From positions 1-64,000 of the forward strand of contig JAKZRG010000005.1 in assembly GCA_047518265.1 (NCBI GenBank): 64,000 nt of DNA. The letters are read 5' to 3'. This DNA comes from Oceanospirillum sp047518265. GTDB lineage: Bacteria; Pseudomonadota; Gammaproteobacteria; Pseudomonadales; Halomonadaceae. How positions within the stretch are numbered: position 1 is the stretch's first letter; every line of letters starts with the position of its first letter. Positions 1 through 7,534 of the stretch are shown piece after piece. The notes under the pieces are model-generated. The model was not told the DNA's origin. It was given only the letters and a program-made list of their open reading frames with translations, and ran no database searches. Both the position numbers and the translations under genes were made by a program.

Positions 1-198
1 CGGAAAAACTGGCTGTTCAGTACAAGCCAAGCGGGTGCTCATGCGAGTGCGAACCTGTACAGCCTGATCGAAACAGCAAAAGCCAATGGATTAGAGCCTT
101 GGGAATATATGGTTGAGGTCATGACCCACCTTCCAGCAGCGAACAGTGTTGAAAAAATCGAAGCCTTACTGCCTTGGAATCAGCTCACTAAAAAGTAA
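1..198 (+). CDS. IS66 family transposase, C-terminal fragment
   Basis: Frame 1 is open from the window edge to TAA at 196-198 and gives 65 residues of the C-terminal end of an IS66 (TnpC, DDE-type) transposase. Recognisable family features are the segment reading NWLFSTSQAGAHASANLYSL, followed by LIETAKANGLEPWEY, and the terminal IEALLPWNQL motif. The catalytic core lies upstream, outside the window. The gene is probably complete in the genome, because the fragment is uninterrupted and ends with a normal stop just before the element's terminus. Its codon use does not help to date the insertion. Confidence 0.85.
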   Translation, partial: RKNWLFSTSQAGAHASANLYSLIETAKANGLEPWEYMVEVMTHLPAANSVEKIEALLPWNQLTKK

Positions 199-222
199 AG
201 GTGGGGTGAAAAGACCGCTTAC
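1..222 (+). mobile_element. IS66-family element, right end
   Basis: This is the 3' end of an IS66-type insertion sequence whose left part lies outside the window. It holds the end of the transposase gene (stop at 196-198) and a right terminus whose last bases are CCGCTTAC, ending at 222. That is the inverted complement of the GTAAGCGG start usual for IS66 ends. The next 84 bases repeat the same arrangement at about 84% identity over 75 bp, so a second element end is abutted to this one. Confidence 0.8.
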
Positions 223-306
223 GCAGATAGTGTTGAAAAGGTTGAGGCCTTACTGCCGTGGAATTACGCCACTAGAAAGTAAAGGTGGGGAGAAACGACC
301 GCTTAC
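223..306 (+). mobile_element. Remnant of a second, divergent IS66 right end
   Basis: This segment encodes another IS66 transposase tail in frame 1 (ADSVEKVEALLPWNYATRK, stop at 280-282) and ends in the same terminus, CCGCTTAC at 306. Against 148-222 it differs at 12 of 75 positions, so it is not a fresh tandem duplication but the end of a related, older element. It directly abuts the truncated acyltransferase reading frame at 307. One element inserted into the tail of another, or recombination between copies, would explain the arrangement. Confidence 0.7.
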
Positions 307-2118
307 AGTGAGATAAGTCAGACGGGCAGTATTAACTTTTCACGCTTTTACAAACGAAGGATACGCAGACTTTTTCCTGCAATGCTGGTGACCAGCTTAT
401 TTACGGTACTGGCTGGCTTTTTACTGCTTGGGGATGAACGCTTTGGTTTACTGCTTGACTCTACGCTGGCTGCATTTTTTAGTGTCTCGAATATCTATTT
501 TTGGTCGCAGGTGGGTTACTTTGATGTGGATGCAGCGGTAAAACCTCTGTTACATACTTGGTCTCTTGGGGTTGAAGAGCAATTTTACCTTATTTGGCCA
601 TTGTTAATGCTCTTTGCTTTGCAAGGTAAGTCAAAGGTCTTCGGTGTGGCATTTGTAGCGGCACTTGGTATCGCTTCTTTTGCATTGAATTGGCTTTTCA
701 TGGACCTTGGCGTTGGTGATACGTTAGCAGGTGATAGCGAGGTGCTGAAGGGCTTTTTGGATGGTACTTCTAGTGCTTTTTATCTTATGCCCTTTAGAAT
801 TTTTGAGTTTGCAATTGGCGCTGCTGTTTATTTATTAGGCCTTGATCGTTTGAAAATACGGCCTCTTCTGGCCGATGCTGTATTTTTCCTGTCAGCTGTC
901 TGTCTCGTATTTTTAATGGTTTACCTGACCGAGGAAAGTGTATTTCCTTATTACAATGCTTTGTGGGTTTCGCTGGTCACAGCGGTGTTGATACTTGTAT
1001 CGACGGCATCACGCTTGGGTCAAGTGATCCTGGGTAATGCTCCAATGGTCTTTATTGGCGGCCTGAGTTATTCGCTCTATCTGGTTCACTGGCCACTGAC
1101 CGTTTATTACCGTGCTGTTTATGGTGATTTACTTGTTCTGGATTGTGTTGCGTTGCTCGTACTTATGTTTGCATCAGCTTGGATGTTGAATGTACAGGTT
1201 GAAAACCGCTTTAGATACCCTCGGGAAGTGGATAATCTACGGGGCTTCTCCGGCTTTATTGGGCGTTCAGTGATGCCTATTGCTTTGGTCTCTGGCGTGC
1301 TCTCTATTTTTCTATTGAGCAATGTGGAAGGCCGGGTGCCGGAACACCGTATTTCACCAAGCAATGGTCAATGGCGATCAATGGAGAAAAAGCAATATTG
1401 CACGGGTAAGATAGTAGGATTCCCGAAGGCAATATTCACTTGTCAGAATAATCGAAATTCACAGCATACGGTTGTTGTCTGGGGCGATAGCCATGCCATG
1501 CATCTAGTGGCGGGAGTGTCAGAGCTTTATCCAGACTCAAATATAGCTATTGCCTATAAAAGTGCCTGTATCTCGCAGAGTGGTTTTCAGGGCGTTGTGC
1601 AAGGATTTAAATCGAAGAAATTGGTACAGGAGTGCATCGATAGGAATAAAGGGTTTCTGGACTGGGCAGAGCAATATCAGGGAGAGACACTGATATTTAT
1701 CTCCAACGCTAAGCGGAGAAAGCCAAAACAAATAGCCCCGATCAATAATCAACATATTCGCCAGCTTCAAAGCTTTGATCATCAGGCGTTTGTTCTGGGG
1801 GACTTTATTCGGCCGGGCAGTGAACTGGCTCAGTGTTATTCTGTACCGTCTTATCTACTCAGTGACAAAATGGTTGAAGATCGCTGCGCCCTTAATAAAG
1901 CCAGGCAAGAGCGTGAATTGAAATACAGCAAGCAGCTGGCGACGTTATCAAGCAATTATATTCCAGTACATGAATCCCAGTGCCCTGATGATCAGTGTCG
2001 CTTTATTGATGATAAAGGGAGGGTGAACTTTAGGGACTCTCATCACCTATCATTAACAGGGTCTATTTTTGAGATGAGTCAGGCGAGGGAGTTGATCGAA
2101 AGAGTTATCCATGACTGA
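307..2118 (+). pseudogene. Acyltransferase-3/SGNH O-acetyltransferase, 5' end removed by IS66
   Basis: The product resembles OafA-like membrane O-acyltransferases with a C-terminal SGNH domain, which acetylate O-antigen, capsule or peptidoglycan sugars. The frame is open from 307, right at the IS66 terminus. It starts inside the family's conserved region (SRFYKRRIRRLFPA, then LLHTWSLGVEEQFYLIWPLL). The usual first 60 or so residues, including the family start with its R-x10-H catalytic region, are missing. About nine membrane helices follow, then a periplasmic SGNH domain with a GDSH nucleophile block and a late D-S-H-H-L-S block for the Asp/His dyad. ATG at 382 is internal to the family alignment, so a functional restart there is doubtful. 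The rest of the frame is intact, which implies recent disruption. Confidence 0.8.
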
Positions 2119-2492
2119 ATAATCATTAATAGACTTAGGCTGTATGATGGTCTGCTCAAGAGTAAATAGAAGCTGCTTACGAAACTACTCCGATATTTTT
2201 GGTACATGATCGGCGCCAAATAATGACCTGGTTGATACTTTGGTCTAATACGCGTATTGATTAGATCAATGTATCTTTCGGATCAAAGGATTGCTGCTGA
2301 TTTAGATATGACTTTCAAGGATGGGAGTCTGCTTGTTATTTATATAATGATTTTCCCTTCCTGTTTATCTTCATTTCTATTTTAACGATAACCCTTTCTA
2401 CACGAATCTAACTGTTTGGTTTAGGCTTATAGTCTATTTATATAAAGCAGTTGATTAAATTGTTATTTTTTGTTGGCTCAATGGTTGTTGAA
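2119..2492. other. Intergenic stretch before the AT-rich island
   Basis: No convincing gene. The region becomes AT-rich toward its right end. A TATAGT hexamer near 2428 could serve as a -10 element for the following operon, but no good -35 accompanies it. Nothing else recognisable. Confidence 0.4.
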
Positions 2493-2816
2493 ATGAAAAT
2501 TAAATCTCTAATCGCGCTGCTCTTTACTGTGCTGTCTTTAAATGCGTCTAATGCAATGGCTACTGATTTTACCACTGGTGAAGTTTCTCGTATTTATGTT
2601 AGTGGTGATGTTGTGAACTTTAGGTTGGCGGGGAATGTATGTAAAGGTGGGAATAGTTACTGGCAATTCAGCTTGACGAGTAATCCAGAAACAAAAAAGT
2701 CGTGGTATACCATGCTACTAGCTGCGGCTAATACTAAGAGTGACGTAACCGTAGGTCATCAAGGCTGTAATACAAATGTTAGTCAGACTGTTAGCTATAT
2801 TTACCAAGACTATTGA
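2493..2816 (+). CDS. Small secreted protein, paralogue 1 of 3 (OB-like, two Cys)
   Basis: A 107-residue protein with a clear signal peptide (MKIKSLIALLFTVLSL..., cleavage probably after AMA). The mature part shares a scaffold with the products at 2931-3272 and 5277-5600: G-x-V-x-R-I near the start, V-N-F-R-L, one Cys (C-K), Y-W-x-F, K-K-x-W-Y-x-x-L-L-x-A-A, a second Cys, and Y-x-Y-Q-D/E-aromatic at the end. The strand-strand-helix(LLLAAA)-strand order suggests a small beta-barrel of OB-fold type with one disulfide, which is inference. I chose ATG 2493 over TTG 2451 because all three paralogues align from M-K/R-I-K. It opens the AT-rich operon. Function unknown. Confidence 0.75.
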   Translation: MKIKSLIALLFTVLSLNASNAMATDFTTGEVSRIYVSGDVVNFRLAGNVCKGGNSYWQFSLTSNPETKKSWYTMLLAAANTKSDVTVGHQGCNTNVSQTVSYIYQDY

Positions 2817-2930
2817 TACAGCTGTTTAAGCTATATGACATATTGAATTTTGTCTGATGTTAATTTTTTCTCAGAGTAGAGCTGGATGTATAGGCGTTCA
2901 GTTTTATTGGTTTTGGTTTTAGGTGTAAAT

Positions 2931-3272
2931 ATGAAAATAAAAGCATTGGTTGTTATATTACTTTCAGTTTTTTCTTTTCAAGCTCATTCCGTTTCTGATC
3001 CAGGTGGATTTGTTGAGGGAAAAGTAGAAAGAATATTTAGCAATGGAAGTAATGTGAATTTTAGAATAAAAGGCGATGGTTGCAAATTGACAGGTAGTCA
3101 AGGCAATACTTATTGGAAGTTTGATATGACATCGCAGTTAGAAACAAAAAGATCCTGGTATAAATTGTTGTTGACTGCAGCCAATACTAATAAGGATATT
3201 AAAGTGGCTGTTCCGAAATACTGTATTCCATCTCAGAGTCAATATGTTTTATTTGTATATCAAGATTTTTGA
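2931..3272 (+). CDS. Small secreted protein, paralogue 2 of 3
   Basis: A 113-residue product whose signal peptide is MKIKALVVILLSVFSFQAHS. The mature part carries the family pattern: G-K-V-E-R-I-F, V-N-F-R-I-K-G, C-K, Y-W-K-F, E-T-K-R-S-W-Y-K-L-L-L-T-A-A, a second Cys, and Y-Q-D-F at the C-terminus. It is closer to paralogue 3 than to paralogue 1 in the loop S-Q-G-N/D-T-Y-W-K-F. ATG 2931 is preferred to the upstream ATG 2886 because it aligns with the other paralogues. It lies 114 bp after paralogue 1 and just before the anchored 236-residue protein. A secreted, disulfide-bonded small barrel is likely. Role unknown. Confidence 0.75.
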   Translation: MKIKALVVILLSVFSFQAHSVSDPGGFVEGKVERIFSNGSNVNFRIKGDGCKLTGSQGNTYWKFDMTSQLETKRSWYKLLLTAANTNKDIKVAVPKYCIPSQSQYVLFVYQDF

Positions 3273-3305
3273 TATATATTTTATTGGGATAGATTGAGTG
3301 GCAGT

Positions 3306-4016
3306 ATGAATAAGTTTGAGATGAGTTTGTTGCTTGGTGTGGTTGTTGTTTCTTTGTTTTTTGTTGTTAGCCCGAGTGATAAAAAGCTTGATCATGATGT
3401 TTATGATGAAAAGGGTGGCTATGAAGCCGCTATAAACCCCGCCTTGGACATGAATGATAATGAAGATCAGGCTACAGTCAATAAGCAAGTGCTATCCGAT
3501 GATATAGAGGGTGTTGAAGAGGTGGCTACACTTTCGATAGATCAAAGTCTAGTTGTTAGGGAGGAGGAGGTTTTACTTTGTTGTGACCCTACACCTGATG
3601 AGGTGGTTGATAAAAAGCCTAGATATATTAAGTTTGATGAGGTTTATGATGGTTATGCTAAAGATACATCTGGTATTGATAGTGATTTAATCAACCATGG
3701 GAAAATATTTTCCAGTCAAATGTCAATATTTCATACGCTGTCCCTTGGCGATGCTGTCGTTGTTGATATTAATGGTGCTCAGATAAAAGGGCGTATTGAT
3801 AAGCGGAAAAAGTCTACAATTACAGGCAGTACTTTTTCAATGGTAAATTTCGATGGTGTTGGCGAGTATATGACGGCTTCGTCTAGAGCAGGTAAAACCA
3901 AAGGGCTAATTTACACGCGAGATGGTTCATATATGTATGAGCATAATGGCGAAGTAGGATTTATTATTTCTATTTATGAATATAGAAAATTAAATGACGC
4001 ATTATATGGAGATTAA
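3306..4016 (+). CDS. Membrane-anchored acidic protein, possible detached protease prodomain
   Basis: A 236-residue protein of no family I can name. A single N-terminal hydrophobic segment (about residues 6-22) would anchor or export it. An acidic, probably disordered stretch follows to about residue 110. The last 90 residues look like a beta-rich domain containing SLGDAVVVDINGAQIKGRI and later T-K-G-L-I-Y-T-R-D-G-S-Y-M-Y. That G-x-I-x-T-x-x-G-x-Y pattern resembles the stretch preceding the catalytic domain in many bacterial reprolysin-like proteases. The protease gene starts 9 bp downstream, so a prodomain, chaperone or inhibitor role is a reasonable guess but unproven. ATG 3306 is preferred to TTG 3294. 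Confidence 0.6.
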   Translation: MNKFEMSLLLGVVVVSLFFVVSPSDKKLDHDVYDEKGGYEAAINPALDMNDNEDQATVNKQVLSDDIEGVEEVATLSIDQSLVVREEEVLLCCDPTPDEVVDKKPRYIKFDEVYDGYAKDTSGIDSDLINHGKIFSSQMSIFHTLSLGDAVVVDINGAQIKGRIDKRKKSTITGSTFSMVNFDGVGEYMTASSRAGKTKGLIYTRDGSYMYEHNGEVGFIISIYEYRKLNDALYGD

Positions 4017-4025
4017 GTAGATAGT

Positions 4026-5225
4026 ATGGGTAATAGGATTGCTGGTTGGTTATCATGTTTATTTTTGATGTTTCCTGTGTCAGGGTATGCTGTAGAAATA
4101 GGTGTGCATGTTGTTATTGATAGCAATATGGTGACAGAACACTTTAACGAAAATGAATTAACTGATAGAGTTGAACGTATTTTTGATAATGCTAACGCCC
4201 TTTATCTAGATAATAATGTTGATATTCAACTTCTTCCTGTTCGGTATGATTTGCGTTCGTTGGATTTTAATACTGGATCGGAATTACTTTCGGATATGGA
4301 AAATGAGCAAGGGATTTTTAATAATATTCTAAGTGAAGCTGATTGGTATGGTGCTGATTATATTATTGCCGTTGCCGAAGTAGGGCATCTTGAGTTGTGT
4401 GGCTTAGCCAATTTGAATAATACGCAATCTAGAATTAATAATATGGGTTTATCTGTAGGCTTGTTTGATCCAGATTGCGGGGAAACAACCTTAGTCCATG
4501 AGTTGGGCCATCTAATGGGGCTTGCACATGGAGACCAGGTTGCTGTTGCTAGTAATGACAACAGTGAAGATAATGGGCTGAAGAGTTATGCGCAGGGGTG
4601 GGGATATATTGATGATCTTGTTACTAATGATGGTGATGGTAATGATGAAGCATTAGAAAGTGGAGAATACGGAACCATAATGGTTGGTAATCATGTACAC
4701 AAGTGGACAAGAAGTACATCTGACATAGTGCTACCACCTGTATTATCAAACCCTGATGTTTATCTCGATGCTTGTAATAACTCACAATGTGGCCACTCTA
4801 CAAATGGTAATGCTGTTAGGGTGCTTAATGAACATAAGAATATCTATGCTGCTCATGAAAATGCCGATGTTAACTATATCTCTTATTCGGACGATAAGCT
4901 GACAAGTTGTATGTCTGGGTATTCAAATACTGAAATTGACCAATTAACCATATTGAATTGTAGTTCTAAGGGTATTCATACGCTCGATGGTATTGATAGG
5001 TTAACTTCACTTAGTATTATCTATCTATCTAGTAACCGTATTATTGATTTGTCTCCTTTGGAAAAGCTTTCAAATAACCCTATTCAAACAATTAGATTGT
5101 ACGGTAATAAAACAGCTCCATGTCATCAAATTGATCGTTTGAAAAGTATGTTTCCTGGTAAAATAACTGCTCCTAGTAGTTGTCTGAATGTTGGGGCTTT
5201 GGTATCAGCTTTGTCATTTATATAA
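4026..5225 (+). CDS. Secreted metzincin (reprolysin-like) zinc protease with leucine-rich repeats
   Basis: A 399-residue exported protein. The signal peptide covers about residues 1-22 (cleavage after GYA). The metzincin zinc site HELGHLMGLAHGD spans residues 158-170, with ligands H158, H162 and H168 and catalytic E159. A Met-turn candidate G-T-I-M lies at about 216-219, which places it with M12-type (reprolysin/adamalysin-like) peptidases. Residues from about 295 to 365 form two to three leucine-rich repeats (for example L-T-S-L-S-I-I-Y-L-S-S-N-R-I) flanked by cysteines, probably a recognition module. It has no long prodomain of its own, while the upstream neighbour has a domain that could supply one. 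It sits among three small secreted paralogues in an AT-rich island. Substrate unknown; adhesin, toxin or nutrient protease are all possible. Confidence 0.8.
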   Translation: MGNRIAGWLSCLFLMFPVSGYAVEIGVHVVIDSNMVTEHFNENELTDRVERIFDNANALYLDNNVDIQLLPVRYDLRSLDFNTGSELLSDMENEQGIFNNILSEADWYGADYIIAVAEVGHLELCGLANLNNTQSRINNMGLSVGLFDPDCGETTLVHELGHLMGLAHGDQVAVASNDNSEDNGLKSYAQGWGYIDDLVTNDGDGNDEALESGEYGTIMVGNHVHKWTRSTSDIVLPPVLSNPDVYLDACNNSQCGHSTNGNAVRVLNEHKNIYAAHENADVNYISYSDDKLTSCMSGYSNTEIDQLTILNCSSKGIHTLDGIDRLTSLSIIYLSSNRIIDLSPLEKLSNNPIQTIRLYGNKTAPCHQIDRLKSMFPGKITAPSSCLNVGALVSALSFI

Positions 5226-5276
5226 ACTGATTTTACCAGAGTGATTGTATCTTTGATTTTAAGTTTCGGGGTTGGT

Positions 5277-5600
5277 ATGAGAATTAAATTATTTGTAGGT
5301 ATTCTTTTTGCTCTATTATCTTTTCAGGCTCATTCAGCTACAATTAAGGGGCTTGTTGAGCGTGTTTTTATCAATGAAGATACGGTTCAGTTTAGGCTGC
5401 AGGGTGATTCCTGTAAGTACTCAAGTGGTCAGGGTGACACCTATTGGAAGTTTGACTATAGCTCTAATATAGAGATAAAAAAGACTTGGTATGAGATGCT
5501 CGTTATGGCAGCGTATACAGGTAATGAGATTAAAGTATCTATACCTTCCTGTACCCCTGGTTCTGATCAGTATATTAGCTATTTATATCAGGAGTTTTAG
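5277..5600 (+). CDS. Small secreted protein, paralogue 3 of 3
   Basis: A 107-residue product. The signal peptide begins MRIKLFVGILFALLSFQAHS. The mature part repeats the family pattern: G-L-V-E-R-V-F, V-Q-F-R-L-Q-G, C-K, D-T-Y-W-K-F, K-K-T-W-Y-E-M-L-V-M-A-A, C-T, and Y-L-Y-Q-E-F at the end. ATG 5277 is chosen over GTG 5241 because the paralogues align from here. It is the last gene of the AT-rich island, 51 bp after the protease, and transcription probably ends at the hairpin at 5667-5690. Copies on both sides of the protease suggest local duplication. Function unknown. Confidence 0.75.
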   Translation: MRIKLFVGILFALLSFQAHSATIKGLVERVFINEDTVQFRLQGDSCKYSSGQGDTYWKFDYSSNIEIKKTWYEMLVMAAYTGNEIKVSIPSCTPGSDQYISYLYQEF

Positions 5601-5666
5601 GGCTTTCTCTCATAGGGTTCTGCTATTTTGACGGAATAAGATTATATTAAGTAATAGTATAAAGAA

Positions 5667-5695
5667 ACTAGAGCCAGTTTTGGCTCTAGTTTTTA
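5667..5695. terminator. Bidirectional terminator between the island and oxyR
   Basis: A perfect 10-bp stem (ACTAGAGCCA / TGGCTCTAGT) with a GTTT loop is followed by a T-run on the plus strand and preceded by an A-run, so it can stop transcription in both directions. It overlaps the stop codon of oxyR. Confidence 0.85.
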
Positions 5696-6600
5696 TTAAA
5701 GTCCTCTGCTGAGCTGTTGATTGTTTTCCGTATACAAGTCACCACTTCTCTAACACAGGCCATCCTAGAATAGTTTGGTCTGATCAATAATGAAATCTGT
5801 CTTGTAGGCTCTGGTGCCTGAAAACGCAAATAAGCCAGAGAGGAATCACGGGTATTCGTTTGGGTGGCGAGTCTCGGAATCATGGTCATGCCCATGCCGC
5901 TGGCGACCATATAACGCAGTGTTTCCAAGCTGGTGGCTTGGAAGCTGTGGTCTTCTCTGGCTCCTGCGCTAAAGCAGTAGCCCATGGCTTGATCCCGTAA
6001 ACAATGGCCATCTTCTAGAGTTAGAATCTGTTGGTTATTCAGGTCGCTCAACTCAATACTGTCTTGTTGTGTTAGAGGATGATTCTTGGGCACGGCAAGG
6101 TCTAGTGGCTCGGCAAATAGATCATATCTTTCGACACCCTGCATATCCTCCAACCAAGGCAGCACTAATATATCCAGCTTGCCTTCATTTAATTCCTGTA
6201 AGAGTACCTTGGTCTGTTTTTCATGCAGATAAAAGCGGATGTTAGGTAGCTGTTGATGCAAAGGGGACATGATATGAGGCAAAAGATAGGGGGCTAGCGT
6301 GGGGATCATACCCATATGTAGGTCACCGGCCAGAGGATCGAGCAGGTTTTTGGCGGTATCTTCAAACTCCCGTGCAGCATTCAGTACTTTCCGTGCTTCT
6401 TTCACCAACTGCTCTCCGGCTGGTGTGAGCATGACATTACGTCGATGGCGCTCTACCAGTTGTAGGGAGAGCTGCTCTTCCAGCTTCATTATCTGGCCAC
6501 TTAGGGTGGGTTGGCTGACAAAACAGGCTTCAGCGGCTTTACCAAAATGCTTGTATTGGTCAATAGCATCCAGATATTGCAAATCTCTTAGTTTAACCAT
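5686..6600 (-). CDS. oxyR: Hydrogen peroxide-sensing LysR regulator OxyR
   Basis: A 304-residue LysR-family activator. The winged helix-turn-helix occupies residues 1-65 (FGKAAEACFVSQPTLSGQI), and the effector domain follows. The decisive motif is LEDGHCLRDQAMGYC with C200 and C209, which match the redox pair C199/C208 of E. coli OxyR that forms the activating disulfide. In known species it induces catalase, alkyl hydroperoxide reductase, glutaredoxin and trxC. Here the Prx-Grx fusion (29305-30042) and trxC (31691-32125) are plausible targets. It is transcribed alone, toward the island, and ends in a shared terminator. Confidence 0.93.
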   Translation of the reverse strand: MVKLRDLQYLDAIDQYKHFGKAAEACFVSQPTLSGQIMKLEEQLSLQLVERHRRNVMLTPAGEQLVKEARKVLNAAREFEDTAKNLLDPLAGDLHMGMIPTLAPYLLPHIMSPLHQQLPNIRFYLHEKQTKVLLQELNEGKLDILVLPWLEDMQGVERYDLFAEPLDLAVPKNHPLTQQDSIELSDLNNQQILTLEDGHCLRDQAMGYCFSAGAREDHSFQATSLETLRYMVASGMGMTMIPRLATQTNTRDSSLAYLRFQAPEPTRQISLLIRPNYSRMACVREVVTCIRKTINSSAEDFNKN

Positions 6601-6937
6601 CTGTTTTCCTGTTTTGTCTTTGGAGCTTGTTGGAAACCGAGATGGCCCCTACAACAATTTTAAATCATTTTTCAGTCTTGGCTTAGTGTATTGGGCTTTG
6701 TTTTTTATGCCAAGAAATAACCTAGTAGGCGATATTCTTTGTCGGTTTGATTTAGATCAATAGAGGGTTTTAAATTGGTTAGGTAGTGCTAATTTAGGGA
6801 TGTAAAACAAGTATTTAGCAACTAACTTATAAGAGGAAGGCAGAATATTAAATGATTTGGCCGTTTTGGCTCGATGTCTATGATTGTGTGATCAATCATC
6901 AAATGGCTGGGCTAGTATTTAGCATGGAGGGTGGTTT
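6601..6937. other. Intergenic region upstream of oxyR
   Basis: No supported gene. It should hold the oxyR promoter (minus strand) and the promoter of the small gene at 6938. A short inverted repeat, GATTG-N6-CAATC, lies near 6883-6898, but its role is unknown. The GGAGG just before 6938 is a strong ribosome-binding site. Confidence 0.4.
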
Positions 6938-7123
6938 ATGACCTCTCAGATTTATATTAATCGCTTACGTACGGCTATGGCTCATTGCGATGAGTTGGAA
7001 GCGACTATGGTTGAAATACAATCCAAGATAGAGTCGCGTCGAGAAGTGCTGGCAAAAAATATTCATGAGCTCCAACAGCGCTTGGATAGAAAATCAGAGG
7101 TCGTCTTGGATAAGACTGAATAG
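6938..7123 (+). CDS. Small hypothetical coiled-coil protein (61 aa)
   Basis: A 61-residue soluble protein without a signal peptide. It is preceded by a GGAGGGTGG ribosome-binding site, which makes it likely to be translated. The sequence is almost all helix-forming with heptad-like spacing (LEATMVEIQSKIESRREVL, then IHELQQRLDRK), so a coiled coil is likely. It has a single Cys at residue 17. No family recognised. The next gene is another small basic helical protein, and the two could be functionally paired. Confidence 0.6.
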   Translation: MTSQIYINRLRTAMAHCDELEATMVEIQSKIESRREVLAKNIHELQQRLDRKSEVVLDKTE

Positions 7124-7233
7124 ATGTTTTTATATTAGGTAGCGGATCGTTTTTGCCGTTACAAGCTGGCATATATCGTGCTTTTTTCTTTTAAGTCCAT
7201 ATGAAATATGGGTCTAATGGAAGGAGCATAAAA

Positions 7234-7428
7234 GTGACGGACAAAGTTTCGATGGTACAGCAGGCTGATTTCAGTCGCTCATTAGCAATGGAATCGCTAA
7301 TGAAGGAATTCCAGCAGCACTTTAAGATTAAGGGGCAACGTATTTCCTGCAATATGCAGAAGATGCAACAGAGCTTACAACGTAGAAAGGTTTCGGTTAG
7401 TCGCTTCGAACCTCGTAGAGGGTCTTAG
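7234..7428 (+). CDS. Small basic hypothetical protein (64 aa)
   Basis: A 64-residue protein read from GTG 7234, which has AAGGAG 7 bases upstream. The earlier ATG at 7201 has no ribosome-binding site. The middle is helical and charged (MESLMKEFQQHFKIKGQRI). The C-terminal end is rich in Arg/Lys (LQRRKVSVSRFEPRRGS), which would suit nucleic-acid or membrane-phosphate binding, though that is a guess. It lies 110 bp after another small helical gene and is followed by a strong terminator. Confidence 0.55.
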   Translation: MTDKVSMVQQADFSRSLAMESLMKEFQQHFKIKGQRISCNMQKMQQSLQRRKVSVSRFEPRRGS

Positions 7429-7482
7429 AAGTATTCTGATTCGTATCAGGCTTCGATGGATAGAGGCTTATTTAAAAATAAT

Positions 7483-7517
7483 AAAAATCGCAGCCTGATA
7501 ACAGGCTGCGATTTTTT
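7483..7517. terminator. Bidirectional terminator between the small genes and putA
   Basis: A perfect stem ATCGCAGCCTG / CAGGCTGCGAT with an ATAA loop, flanked by A5 on the left and T7 on the right. It serves the small plus-strand genes and the minus-strand putA. Confidence 0.9.
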
Positions 7518-7534
7518 TGTATTGGAAGAAAATA

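Noticed and set aside
382..2118. Calling the acyltransferase intact from ATG 382
   Set aside because: The frame is open to the IS66 end at 307 and both sequences upstream of 382 match conserved internal residues of the family, so 382 is not a true start.
6299..6763. Plus-strand frame over oxyR
   Set aside because: It is the antisense shadow of oxyR, with biased low-complexity composition and no ribosome-binding site.
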